This document shows, piece after piece, positions 8,578 to 16,465 of a DNA stretch of 64,000 nt; positions within the stretch are counted from its first letter, which is position 1; each line of letters begins with the position of its first letter. Source of the DNA: Muribaculaceae bacterium (GTDB taxonomy: Bacteria; Bacteroidota; Bacteroidia; Bacteroidales; Muribaculaceae); assembly GCA_017553785.1 (NCBI GenBank), contig JAFZKD010000111.1, positions 124,001 through 188,000 of the forward strand, written 5' to 3'. Both the position numbers and the translations under genes were made by a program. The notes under the pieces were generated by a model that saw only the letters and a program-made list of their open reading frames with translations, did no database searches and had not been told where the DNA came from.

Positions 8578-9387
8578 ATGATGAAGTATATCAGTTTTAT
8601 CTTTCTGCTCATGGTCAGCCTCGAGGGAATGGCAGACAACTGTTCTCCTGGGGAGTCTGTGATATTGAGCGCTGGTGGTCGGCTTGAGGCTTGTGATTCA
8701 ACTGATAGCAGAATAGAAGTCTTTGACGACTACCGAGAGAATCCTCTATTCAAAGGAGGAGAGAGTGCATTGCTTAATTATCTCCAGTCCCATATAACTT
8801 ATCCGCCTAGTGCTGTCAAGGATAGTGTACAGGGTCGTGTGGTGGTACAATTCCTTGTAGACCCTTCGGGAAATGTGGGTGAAGTTAAGGTGGTCCGGTC
8901 GGTGCGCGAAGACGTTGATGCTGAGGCCGTCAGAGTTGTCAAAACCTTGCCCAAGTTCTATCCGGCCCACAAGAATGGGAAGTATGTGAGCGCATGGTAC
9001 ACACTGCCCGTTACTTTCGTACTGAACGATAAAAAAAAGGATGTGTTTGTTAATCCCCAATTCCCTGGAGGAGAAGAGGCATTGATGAGATTCGTGAATG
9101 AACATATCAAGTACCCGCCCAAGGCCGCAAAGAAGAAAGTGCAGGGACGTGTCAATGTGTGTTTCATGGTCGATAAGACTGGAAAAGTGCGCGATATCTG
9201 GGTCAATGAAAAGGATAAAAAGGTGGATAAGGACCTCAAGCGTGAAGCGATGCGAGTCTGCAAGATGTTGCCCGATTTCATTCCGGGTAGCTTGAACGGT
9301 GAGCCAGTCGATGTGAATCTCAATTTGCCGATTTCGTTCAGAATCCCTTGTCAGTATCTGAAAACTGTTCATGTTGATTTGAAGTGA
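8578..9387 (+). CDS. Tandem TonB C-terminal domain secreted protein
   Basis: A 269-residue protein with an N-terminal hydrophobic signal (residues 1-19) and two TonB C-terminal domains at about 56-150 and 160-256. Each begins with (L/Q)FxGGExAL and includes YPP.A...VQGRV.V.F.VD..G.V, the TonB_C hallmark. There is no proline-rich linker. Canonical TonB proteins are inner-membrane anchored and carry one domain; here the short signal may be cleaved or serve as anchor, so whether it transduces energy to outer-membrane transporters is open. Such proteins in Bacteroidetes may instead be periplasmic scaffolds. Single gene, with its own promoter and a terminator at 9419-9455. Confidence 0.85.
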   Translation: MMKYISFIFLLMVSLEGMADNCSPGESVILSAGGRLEACDSTDSRIEVFDDYRENPLFKGGESALLNYLQSHITYPPSAVKDSVQGRVVVQFLVDPSGNVGEVKVVRSVREDVDAEAVRVVKTLPKFYPAHKNGKYVSAWYTLPVTFVLNDKKKDVFVNPQFPGGEEALMRFVNEHIKYPPKAAKKKVQGRVNVCFMVDKTGKVRDIWVNEKDKKVDKDLKREAMRVCKMLPDFIPGSLNGEPVDVNLNLPISFRIPCQYLKTVHVDLK

Positions 9388-9418
9388 AACACAGGACGAA
9401 TAGGAAACACAATAAAGG

Positions 9419-9455
9419 GTACGGGCAGCAGAAGTTGCTTCGTACTTTTTTTTTA
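9419..9455 (+). terminator. Rho-independent terminator after the TonB-domain gene
   Basis: GTACG-G-GCAGC (9419-9429) pairs with GTTGC-TT-CGTAC (9434-9445) and is followed by nine Ts. Confidence 0.8.
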
Positions 9456-9482
9456 CGTTTTGGACAATTCAGGTCTATGTTG

Positions 9483-9490
9483 TATCTTTG
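9483..9490 (+). promoter_or_regulatory. -7 box for the M6 metalloprotease gene
   Basis: TATCTTTG fits TAnnTTTG. The 5' leader to the chosen ATG at 9636 would be about 140 bases. Confidence 0.55.
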
Positions 9491-9635
9491 CGGGGACATC
9501 CGAGTATAATCATTTAAAAGAACCTGAGGTGGAAATGATTATTCATCGTTGTGCATAACCAATTATTCATCTTTCATTTGCCCAAGAGTGATGGTCTACA
9601 CCACATGGGCTGATGAACTAAAACCAAATGAAGAA

Positions 9636-11417
9636 ATGAAGATCAATTTCTGTTTCAAGAGATTCGTGTGGGTGATGGCATCCGTTATTATCGGAGTTTT
9701 AACAGTATCGGCTGTTCCTGCCCATCCTAGACCTGTGAATGTCCTGCAAAGTGACGGTACCACCTTGACGGTGCGCTTGGTTGGCGATGAGTTCTATCAC
9801 CGCACGATGACAACCGATGGTTACACATTGCTCCAGACGAGTAATGGAGACTATGTTTATGCTCTGCAGTCGGCCGATTCAAGGTTGATTCCCAGTAATG
9901 TGATTGCCCACAACCCGCAAGCGCGCAGTGCCGGCGAACTGAAGATGGTATCAACGCTCCAAAAGGGTTTGACCGACAAGGTTTCGATTGCCCAAGGTCA
10001 ACGCATTCGCACTAACCGTGACAAAATGATGGAGCCCCGCAGAACTGATTACCAGGACTTTCGCGGTCTGTTGGTCCTCATCAACTATTCGGATAGGCAG
10101 TTCACCTATGGCAACGATTATTTTGATGCCATGATGAACCAGAGGAACTATACAGGATATTATTCGTCCAACGGCTATTTTGTTCCGTGCACCGGGAGTG
10201 CCAGGGATTATTATTACGATAACAGTATGGGTTTGTTTGATCCTGAGTTTGATGTCGTGGGTCCTGTTCCGGTCAATTACACGAGTACTACCCCCCAAGG
10301 CTACAATAACGTGGGAGACATATTTGTCTCTGCCATTGACGCTATTGATCCCTACATCGACTTCAGTCAGTATGACGGCGACGGTGATGGCATTGTGGAC
10401 ATGATTTATTTTGTCGTAGCGGGTTATACAGCCAATTTCTCTGGCAATAACAGTGGTTACCTGTGGCCTCACCAATTCTACATGTACTATTATACATCAG
10501 ATTTATATGATGGCGTTTACCTGGGTCGCTATTCTTGCTCGGGTGAGATTTATGGTTGGGAATACTATGGGTACACCGATCCCGATGGAATCGGCACTAT
10601 CGTGCACGAGTTTACACATGCTTTGGGAATCATGGATTTATATGATACAGACTATGATGAGAATGGCGCGGCCAACGATCCTGATAGGTGGGACGTGATG
10701 TCGGGCGGTAGTTATTTGAATAATTCACGCACCCCTTCAGGCTTCTCGATATGGGAACGCTACCGTTTGGGCTTTGCTGACATTGAGGAAATCTCTGAAA
10801 TAGGAACTGGCTACACTCTAGAGCCAGTCAACACGAGTAATACGGGTTATTGGATGCAGACACCCAATGATAATGAGTTCTTCTTGTTTGAGAACCGTCA
10901 GAATACAGGGTGGGATGCCTATTTGCCTGGACACGGCATGCTGGTCACTCGCGTTGAATTTGATCAAAACAAGTGGAACCACAACACGATTAATGTCGAT
11001 GCTTCTCACATGTACTATGAACTGTTGCGAGCGGGCAATGAACAAGGCTCTAATGCCAGTGATCCTTTCCCGGGCACTTATGGTGTGACAGTGCTCAATA
11101 ATCTCACCATGCCCAGTCTCTTGACATGGGATGGACAGGCGAATGACTTGGGCCTCTTGAACATTGACGAGAACAATGGCATCATCACTTTTGATGTTGG
11201 TTACGGTGATGGCACGACTCCTAGTCATGGATTTGATGTGGGAGATGTAAATCATGATGGCACCTATTCAATCAAGGATGTGACCGCTCTTATCGACTAC
11301 TTGTTGGATAATAACAATTGGATTTGTACCATCTGCGCCGATGTGAAGCCCGATGGCGTGATTACCGTCGGTGACGTGACAGCACTCATTGACATGTTGC
11401 TGAATGAAAGCTACTGA
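9636..11417 (+). CDS. Secreted M6-family metalloprotease with C-terminal dockerin
   Basis: 593 residues from ATG 9636, chosen over the in-frame ATG at 9549 because a signal peptide begins here (MKINFCFKRF, then a hydrophobic core to about residue 27). The M6 (immune inhibitor A-like) catalytic domain has the zinc motif HEFTHALGIMDLYD at 324-337 with the family's HEXXHXXGXXD form, and a Met-turn DVMSGGSY at 353-360. A two-repeat dockerin type I occupies about 535-590 (GDVNHDGTYSIKDVT and ADVKPDGVITVGDVT) and ends three residues before the C-terminus. Expected to cut extracellular proteins while held by a cohesin-like partner; the partner and substrate are unknown. It is transcribed alone. Confidence 0.9.
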   Translation: MKINFCFKRFVWVMASVIIGVLTVSAVPAHPRPVNVLQSDGTTLTVRLVGDEFYHRTMTTDGYTLLQTSNGDYVYALQSADSRLIPSNVIAHNPQARSAGELKMVSTLQKGLTDKVSIAQGQRIRTNRDKMMEPRRTDYQDFRGLLVLINYSDRQFTYGNDYFDAMMNQRNYTGYYSSNGYFVPCTGSARDYYYDNSMGLFDPEFDVVGPVPVNYTSTTPQGYNNVGDIFVSAIDAIDPYIDFSQYDGDGDGIVDMIYFVVAGYTANFSGNNSGYLWPHQFYMYYYTSDLYDGVYLGRYSCSGEIYGWEYYGYTDPDGIGTIVHEFTHALGIMDLYDTDYDENGAANDPDRWDVMSGGSYLNNSRTPSGFSIWERYRLGFADIEEISEIGTGYTLEPVNTSNTGYWMQTPNDNEFFLFENRQNTGWDAYLPGHGMLVTRVEFDQNKWNHNTINVDASHMYYELLRAGNEQGSNASDPFPGTYGVTVLNNLTMPSLLTWDGQANDLGLLNIDENNGIITFDVGYGDGTTPSHGFDVGDVNHDGTYSIKDVTALIDYLLDNNNWICTICADVKPDGVITVGDVTALIDMLLNESY

Positions 11418-11583
11418 TTGATTGCGGTACGGAAATTTCATCTCTAGCCATTTTGCAAATTCTGAGAAAGACGATTGTATGGAGGCTGGATTCAAGTCTA
11501 AAGATTATGGTTATCTTCATTCATGTTTTGGCTATGATAATCGTGTATTTTTAAACTTTTTTGGTCAAATGAAGTCAATGTTG

Positions 11584-11591
11584 TAAATTTG
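11584..11591 (+). promoter_or_regulatory. -7 box for the first coiled-coil protein gene
   Basis: TAAATTTG fits TAnnTTTG, with TTG at 11561-11563. It lies 42 bases before the ATG. Confidence 0.6.
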
Positions 11592-11632
11592 CAGAATTGA
11601 AATAGATTAATGTTTTATTAAAAAGAACAATT

Positions 11633-12274
11633 ATGAAGAAATTGATTTTAATGGCAGTGTTATTCTGCTTTGCCGCTGCTCCTGCAGCGCTTGCCCAGGA
11701 ACAGGTGACAACCACCCAAGCTCAGACCCAATCGGTCAGCGACTTGCAAAAGCAGCAGGTCCAGTATGGTCAGAATGCTGAGGCCGCCAAGAAACAAGCC
11801 GAGGCCGCCAAGAAGCAGAAGGACGCCTACAAGGAGCAGGAAAAGAAAGCTAAAGAAGCCAAGAAGGCTGCCGAGAAGCAGGAAAAGGAAGCCAAAAAGG
11901 CCGAAAAAGAGGCCAAGAAAGCTCAAAAAGAAGCTGAAAAGCGTCAAAAGGCCACCGAGAAGTATAACAAGGCCGTAGACAAAATGAAGGAGGCAGAGAA
12001 GAAGAAAGCCGATGCTCAGGCGAAATATAGCGGTCTGCCCGAGACACAGATGCGCGAGAAGGCTAAACTTGAAGAGAAGCACGCCAAGGCTGAATCAAAG
12101 GGTCTCACCGACGAGAAACGCCTGAAACAGGATGGCGAGAAGATGAAACTTGACGAGAAGCACGCCAAGCAGAACGTAAAGGCCCAACAGGAACTCGAAA
12201 AAGCCATCAAGAACTATGACAAGGCTGCTGAGAACCTGGAGAAAGCCAAAAGGGAAATGGAGAAGTATAAATAA
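11633..12274 (+). CDS. Secreted Lys/Glu/Ala-rich coiled-coil protein, paralogue 1
   Basis: 213 residues. A signal peptide with an AxA-like cleavage site (APAALAQ, residues 16-22) is followed by an almost continuous charged helix: residues 45-110 consist of KKQAEAAKKQ- and KEAEKRQ-like units, then a block beginning KYNKAVDKMKEAEKKKADA that is shared with paralogue 2. No cysteines in the mature part and no catalytic motif. The composition suggests a long periplasmic or surface coiled coil; I do not recognise a named family. First of three tandem paralogues with near-identical leaders. Its own promoter and a strong terminator suggest independent expression. Confidence 0.8.
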   Translation: MKKLILMAVLFCFAAAPAALAQEQVTTTQAQTQSVSDLQKQQVQYGQNAEAAKKQAEAAKKQKDAYKEQEKKAKEAKKAAEKQEKEAKKAEKEAKKAQKEAEKRQKATEKYNKAVDKMKEAEKKKADAQAKYSGLPETQMREKAKLEEKHAKAESKGLTDEKRLKQDGEKMKLDEKHAKQNVKAQQELEKAIKNYDKAAENLEKAKREMEKYK

Positions 12275-12299
12275 CTGTCAGTTATAGTACAAGGAATGA

Positions 12300-12334
12300 G
12301 ACTGGTGACGATTCGTGTCACCGGTCTTTTTTTT
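12300..12334 (+). terminator. Rho-independent terminator after coiled-coil paralogue 1
   Basis: GACTGGTGAC (12300-12309) pairs with GTCACCGGTC (12317-12326), one G-U pair, followed by eight Ts. Confidence 0.88.
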
Positions 12335-12441
12335 GTAAAAGACACGCGAAATGGCTGCCGGTATTAAACCATTGGGCTGATGCTGGGTCTAATAAGTAGA
12401 AAAAAGTATTAACTAATTGTTTAACATCTAAAACTACAATT

Positions 12442-13071
12442 ATGAAAAAGATGATTTTAATGGCAGTTTTATTCTGCTTCACTACAGTACCCGCCGCAAT
12501 GGCACAGAGCGGAACATCTAGAGTTAAGAAATCCGATCCACTTTACTCGTTGTCACAGAACATGAGGGACAAACAGCTGATGCAGGACGAGAGAAGACGT
12601 CACGGGATGTCCGACATGGAAATCGACAGAAGTAAAATGCACGTGAGTAAGGATCCCAGGGTAATGACCGAAGAAAACGAGATCGTTTACAAAAGCGAGC
12701 TTCCCAATAACCTGATCTCCGACTTGGCAACCAAAAAGTACAACAATGCTATCGGGAAGATGATCGTGGCCGAGAAAAAGAAGGCCAAGGCTGTAAGGAG
12801 ATATACCCGCCTCTCTGAAAAACAGAATCGTGAGAAGGCAGAGCTTGAGCAGAAATACGCCAAAGCCGAGTCAAAAGACCTTACCGGTAAGATGCTGATC
12901 AAACTGGATGGCGAGAAGATGAAACTTGCCGAGAAGCATGCCAAGCAGAACGTGAAGGCTCAGCAAGAACTCGCAAAGGCCATCAAGAACTGCGAAAAGG
13001 CCGCTGAGGAAATGGAGTGGGCCAAGAAGGTAATGAAAAATAATAAGCATCTTGTAGCATTTGCTTACTAG
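12442..13071 (+). CDS. Secreted coiled-coil protein, paralogue 2
   Basis: 209 residues with the same leader (MAVLFCF..VPAAMAQ). The middle (residues 25-95) is unlike paralogue 1: polar, Met- and Arg-rich, without the long KEA runs. The C-terminal 105 residues align clearly with paralogue 1: KYNNAIGKMIVAEKKKAKA, then LSEKQNREKAELEQKYAKAE, then DGEKMKLAEKHAKQNVKAQ. So the shared unit is a C-terminal helical hairpin-like block on a variable linker. It ends in a short hydrophobic tail (HLVAFAY) not seen in the other two. No clear TAnnTTTG box was found in the 107-base upstream gap; function unknown. Confidence 0.75.
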   Translation: MKKMILMAVLFCFTTVPAAMAQSGTSRVKKSDPLYSLSQNMRDKQLMQDERRRHGMSDMEIDRSKMHVSKDPRVMTEENEIVYKSELPNNLISDLATKKYNNAIGKMIVAEKKKAKAVRRYTRLSEKQNREKAELEQKYAKAESKDLTGKMLIKLDGEKMKLAEKHAKQNVKAQQELAKAIKNCEKAAEEMEWAKKVMKNNKHLVAFAY

Positions 13072-13076
13072 AGCAT

Positions 13077-13110
13077 AGGCTGGTGACGCATCTGATCGCC
13101 AGCCTCTTTT
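13077..13110 (+). terminator. Terminator after coiled-coil paralogue 2
   Basis: AGGCTGG (13077-13083) pairs with CCAGCCT (13099-13105), followed by CTTTT. Confidence 0.75.
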
Positions 13111-13204
13111 ATTGAAATTTCCATTAAACCTTTAGCGCCAGTAAGAGTCTAGATTATTAAAAAGAGATAAAATACTATTGTTTAACTCCTAAACATTAAT
13201 GATT

Positions 13205-13798
13205 ATGAAAAAAGTATTACTAATGGCAGTATTGTTCTGCTTTGCTGTAGCACCCGCCGTCATGGCTCAAAGGGTGGTCAGGAGTTCACAAAGTGTCGAA
13301 CCCTCACATCAGGTTCCCACCTATATGGTTGACATGACATATCGGGCAAGTAATGCTCGCCAAGGACAGCCTCATTTTGCGGTTGCAGGCAATACAGGTG
13401 GATTCTCAAATGCCAAGACGACCTCAAAGAGAGCGTTTATCATGGTCAATCGTGAGGAGGTTTTGATGAATAGTCCACGTTTAAGGTGCAAATGGGCCAA
13501 GGACCTCTTGAATGTGGCCGAGAAGAAGAGAGACGAGGCCTGGAAGAGCCTTGATAAGTTGATGAAAAAGCAGAATCGTGAGCGGGATAAACTCAAAGTG
13601 AGACATGCCAAGGCGGCCATGAAGGGTGTTACCGAGGAACTGAGGCAGGAACAGGAAATAGAGACACTGAGACTCGAAGAGAAACTGGCTCAGAAACTGA
13701 TGGTCGCTCAGGGTGCCCTGAAAATCGCATGCGATGATTACGCTCAAGCCTATGATCTTGCCGAGGCTGCCAAACGGGACATGAAAAGTATCAAATGA
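13205..13798 (+). CDS. Secreted coiled-coil protein, paralogue 3
   Basis: 197 residues from ATG 13205, chosen because MKKVLLMAVLFCFAVAPAVMAQ matches the leaders of paralogues 1 and 2; the ATG at 13199 would add only two residues. The N-terminal half is variable and polar. The C-terminal half keeps the same order of helices in diverged form: AKDLLNVAEKKRDEAWKSL, then LMKKQNRERDKLKVRHAKAA, then EEKLAQKLMVAQGAL. The most diverged of the three, which suggests an old tandem expansion. Upstream sequence (ACTATTGTTTAACTCCTAAAC) resembles that before paralogue 2 (ACTAATTGTTTAACATCTAAA), so leaders are conserved too. Function unknown. Confidence 0.7.
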   Translation: MKKVLLMAVLFCFAVAPAVMAQRVVRSSQSVEPSHQVPTYMVDMTYRASNARQGQPHFAVAGNTGGFSNAKTTSKRAFIMVNREEVLMNSPRLRCKWAKDLLNVAEKKRDEAWKSLDKLMKKQNRERDKLKVRHAKAAMKGVTEELRQEQEIETLRLEEKLAQKLMVAQGALKIACDDYAQAYDLAEAAKRDMKSIK

Positions 13799-13832
13799 TT
13801 TTCTTGCAGTTCGCTGAGAGAAATGATGGATA

Positions 13833-13879
13833 CAGGGACAAGTGAGCAATGTGGCCACTGGTCCCTGACCATTTTTTTT
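13833..13879 (+). terminator. Terminator after coiled-coil paralogue 3
   Basis: CAGGGAC (13833-13839) pairs with GTCCCTG (13861-13867), with inner AGTG/CACT, then ACCATTTTTTTT. Confidence 0.75.
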
Positions 13880-13986
13880 GACAGGGAGACGATAAAACCT
13901 CGCCGTTGTGAAGCGTGGGGCAGGCATAAATCTTAAACAATGATTAAAAACTGACTACCGACAACTGACAAATGATAACTTTTTCC

Positions 13987-13994
13987 TACCTTTG
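13987..13994 (+). promoter_or_regulatory. -7 box for tgt
   Basis: TACCTTTG fits TAnnTTTG; 26 bases before the tgt ATG. Confidence 0.6.
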
Positions 13995-14020
13995 CACCGC
14001 TTTCTAAGAAATACGACCGA

Positions 14021-15151
14021 ATGGATTATCAACTCATAGCCACACCCAGTGGCACCAATGCCCGCGCGGGACTCATCACGACCGGTCATGGTCAGATCGA
14101 GACCCCGATTTTCATGCCCGTGGGAACCGTGGGTGCGGTTAAGGCTGTTCACATGACCGAGCTGCGCGAGGACATTAAAGCCCAGATCATTTTGGGGAAC
14201 ACCTATCACTTGTACTTGCGTCCGGGCATGGACATTATTGAGCGCGCCGGTGGTTTGCACAAGTTCAATGGCTGGGACCGTCCCATCTTGACCGACAGCG
14301 GCGGTTTCCAGGTATTCTCGCTTGCCGAGAACCGCAAACTGACCGACGAGGGCGTCACCTTCCGCAGCCACATTGATGGCAGCAAGCACCTGTTCACCCC
14401 CGAGAAGGTGGTTGACATTGAGCGCACAATCGGTAGCGATATCATGATGGCGCTTGATGAATGCCCTCCCGGAACAAGCGACTACAATTATGCCCGCAAA
14501 TCGTTGACGCTGACCCACCGTTGGCTGGAACGCGGCTGGAAACACTTCAAGAACACCCAGCCCCGCTATGGCCACAGTCAGGCCTATTTCCCCATTGTTC
14601 AGGGATGCGTCTATAAGGATTTGAGGCAGGAATCATCGAAGTTCGTCGCCGATTTGGGTGCCGACGGCAACGCCATCGGCGGTCTTGCTGTGGGTGAGCC
14701 TACCGAGGTGATGTATGAGATGATTGAGATCGTCAACGAGATTCTGCCGCAGGAACGTCCCCGTTACCTGATGGGTGTGGGTACACCTGCCAATATTCTT
14801 GAGGCCATCGACCGCGGCGTTGACATGATGGACTGCGTGATGCCCACTCGCAATGGCCGCAATGGTATGCTCTTTACCCGTCATGGCATCATGAACATGC
14901 GCAACAAGAAATGGGCCGACGACTTCACCTCTTTACAGGAAGATGGCCCTTCGATTGTGGACCACATATACAGCAAAGCATACGTCCGTCACCTGTTTAT
15001 TGCCCAGGAAATCCTCGCCATGCAGATTGCAAGCATCCACAATCTTGCCTTCTATCTGTGGCTAGTGGGTGAGGCCCGCAAGCACATCATTGCCGGCGAT
15101 TTCCCTAAGTGGAAAAAACAAATGCTCCACGACGTTCAACAACGCCTCTAA
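14021..15151 (+). CDS. tgt: Queuine tRNA-guanine ribosyltransferase
   Basis: A 376-residue enzyme that exchanges guanine-34 for preQ1 in GUN-anticodon tRNAs. Conserved blocks: ETPIFMPVGTVGAVKAV near the start, TDSGGFQVFS at 91-100 with the acid/base D92, GGLAVGEP at 220-227, and DCVMPTRNGRNG at 271-282 with the likely nucleophile D271. The usual zinc site CxCxxC...H is altered: by alignment to the SKAYVRHL block (318-325) the three cysteine positions are replaced by Gly, Ser and Asp around GPSIVD (309-314), while the histidine in SIHNLAF (340) is kept. It is followed 9 bases later by the LptF/G gene, likely one transcript. Confidence 0.92.
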   Translation: MDYQLIATPSGTNARAGLITTGHGQIETPIFMPVGTVGAVKAVHMTELREDIKAQIILGNTYHLYLRPGMDIIERAGGLHKFNGWDRPILTDSGGFQVFSLAENRKLTDEGVTFRSHIDGSKHLFTPEKVVDIERTIGSDIMMALDECPPGTSDYNYARKSLTLTHRWLERGWKHFKNTQPRYGHSQAYFPIVQGCVYKDLRQESSKFVADLGADGNAIGGLAVGEPTEVMYEMIEIVNEILPQERPRYLMGVGTPANILEAIDRGVDMMDCVMPTRNGRNGMLFTRHGIMNMRNKKWADDFTSLQEDGPSIVDHIYSKAYVRHLFIAQEILAMQIASIHNLAFYLWLVGEARKHIIAGDFPKWKKQMLHDVQQRL

Positions 15152-15160
15152 CCGTTTAAG

Positions 15161-16324
15161 ATGGAAGAGCTCAACAGCACATCAGTCCAGGAAATCCAGC
15201 CTGTCCAGGAAATCCAGCCTGTCCAGGATTCCCTCAAGCGCTACCCGTGGTATTACGTGAAGCGCTTCGACCGCTATATCATCAAGCACTTCCTGGGGAC
15301 GTTCTTCTTCGCCATTTTGTTGCTGTTCGCCATTGTGGTGATGTTTGACATCAACGAGAAACTGGATGCTGTGCTCACCGCTCCGATCAAGGCGACAGTG
15401 TTCCAGTACTTCATGAATTTCCTGCCGTTCGTGCTCAGCCAGTTCAGTCCGTTATTCACTTTCATCTCGGTGATTTTCTTCACATCACGTCTTGCTGACC
15501 GCAGCGAAATCATTGCCATGCTTTCCAATGGTATAAGTTTCCATCGGTTGACCTTGCCCTACTTGTTCTCGGCAGCGGTGATTGCCCTGGGCAGTTACTT
15601 GTTGTCGGCCTATATTATCCCACCAGCCAATATCGAGCGCATCGCCTATACCAACAAGTGGGTCAAGAACAAGGAGGTCATCTACGGTGACAACATTCAG
15701 TTGCAGGTCAAGCCGGGTGTGATGGCCTACATGTCCCGCTATGACAACACAACCCGCAGCGGTTTCAGATTCTCGCTCGAGGAGTTCGAGGGAAACACCC
15801 TCAAGTCCCGTCTCACAGCCGAGACCATCAAGTACGATTCCGTTGGCCTCTGGACCGTGCGCCAATACACTATCCGCTCATTCAACGGCCTGAAGGAGAC
15901 CATGACCAAGGGCACCGTGATGGATACCTTGTTGAATATCGATCCGCGCGACTTCCTCATTTCAAAAAATGATGAGCAGACCATGACCTCGCCCGAACTC
16001 AAGGAATACATCAACAAGCAAAAGGCTCGTGGTGTGGCAAATATCAAGAACTTTGAGATCGAGTATGAGCGGCGCATTGCCATGACTGCTGCTGCGTTCA
16101 TTCTCACGATTATCGGGCTCTCGCTGTCGTCGCGCAAGGTCAGGGGCGGAATCGGTTTGAACATCGGTTTGGGACTGTTGCTCAGTTTCTCCTATATCCT
16201 GTTCATGACAGTTACCTCAACATTTGCTGTGTCGGGCTATACCAGTCCGCGTATCGCCATGTGGATTCCCAATTTTGTCTATATCATCATCGCTGCTGTG
16301 CTTTATTACAAGGCTTCCCGATGA
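15161..16324 (+). CDS. LptF/LptG family lipopolysaccharide export permease
   Basis: A 387-residue YjgP/YjgQ permease. An N-terminal cytosolic tail contains a repeated VQEIQP unit, then three TM helices (FLGTFFFAILLLFAIVVMF; region about 85-110; about 125-150), a periplasmic beta-jellyroll-like domain (about 170-290) and three C-terminal TM helices, the last ending FVYIIIAAVLYYKASR. These permeases pair with LptB2 and LptC to lift lipopolysaccharide from the inner membrane. LptF and LptG cannot be told apart from sequence alone here. Lies 9 bases after tgt. Confidence 0.85.
   Translation: MEELNSTSVQEIQPVQEIQPVQDSLKRYPWYYVKRFDRYIIKHFLGTFFFAILLLFAIVVMFDINEKLDAVLTAPIKATVFQYFMNFLPFVLSQFSPLFTFISVIFFTSRLADRSEIIAMLSNGISFHRLTLPYLFSAAVIALGSYLLSAYIIPPANIERIAYTNKWVKNKEVIYGDNIQLQVKPGVMAYMSRYDNTTRSGFRFSLEEFEGNTLKSRLTAETIKYDSVGLWTVRQYTIRSFNGLKETMTKGTVMDTLLNIDPRDFLISKNDEQTMTSPELKEYINKQKARGVANIKNFEIEYERRIAMTAAAFILTIIGLSLSSRKVRGGIGLNIGLGLLLSFSYILFMTVTSTFAVSGYTSPRIAMWIPNFVYIIIAAVLYYKASR
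15183..15229 (+). repeat. Short in-frame tandem repeat in the LptF/G N-terminus
   Basis: An 18-base unit GTCCAGGAAATCCAGCCT occurs about 2.5 times in a row and encodes VQEIQP-VQEIQP-VQD. Confidence 0.85.
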
Positions 16325-16396
16325 TTGTTTTTCTCGAGACTCATTTTTGGAGCGGAATTTAGTTGAATTCAATCCATTGTCTGCATTTTATCAGTC

Positions 16397-16419
16397 TTTT
16401 TATAGCAATGCTATAAAAA
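16397..16419. promoter_or_regulatory. Perfect palindrome in the TlpA operon promoter
   Basis: TTTTTATAGC (16397-16406) and GCTATAAAAA (16410-16419) form a perfect 10-bp inverted repeat around AAT, just upstream of the -7 box at 16425 and covering the expected -33 region. It may be an operator, or a terminator of the permease transcript; no T-run follows on the plus strand. Confidence 0.5.
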
Positions 16420-16424
16420 ATGTT

Positions 16425-16432
16425 TATCTTTG
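16425..16432 (+). promoter_or_regulatory. -7 box for the TlpA operon
   Basis: TATCTTTG fits TAnnTTTG; 34 bases before the TlpA-like gene. Confidence 0.6.
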
Positions 16433-16465
16433 CAGTTTTGAAACATAAACCCAAAAGAAAAGTAT

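Noticed and set aside
9549..9635. Upstream start of the M6 protease
   Set aside because: The signal peptide begins at ATG 9636; the extra residues lack sense as a leader.
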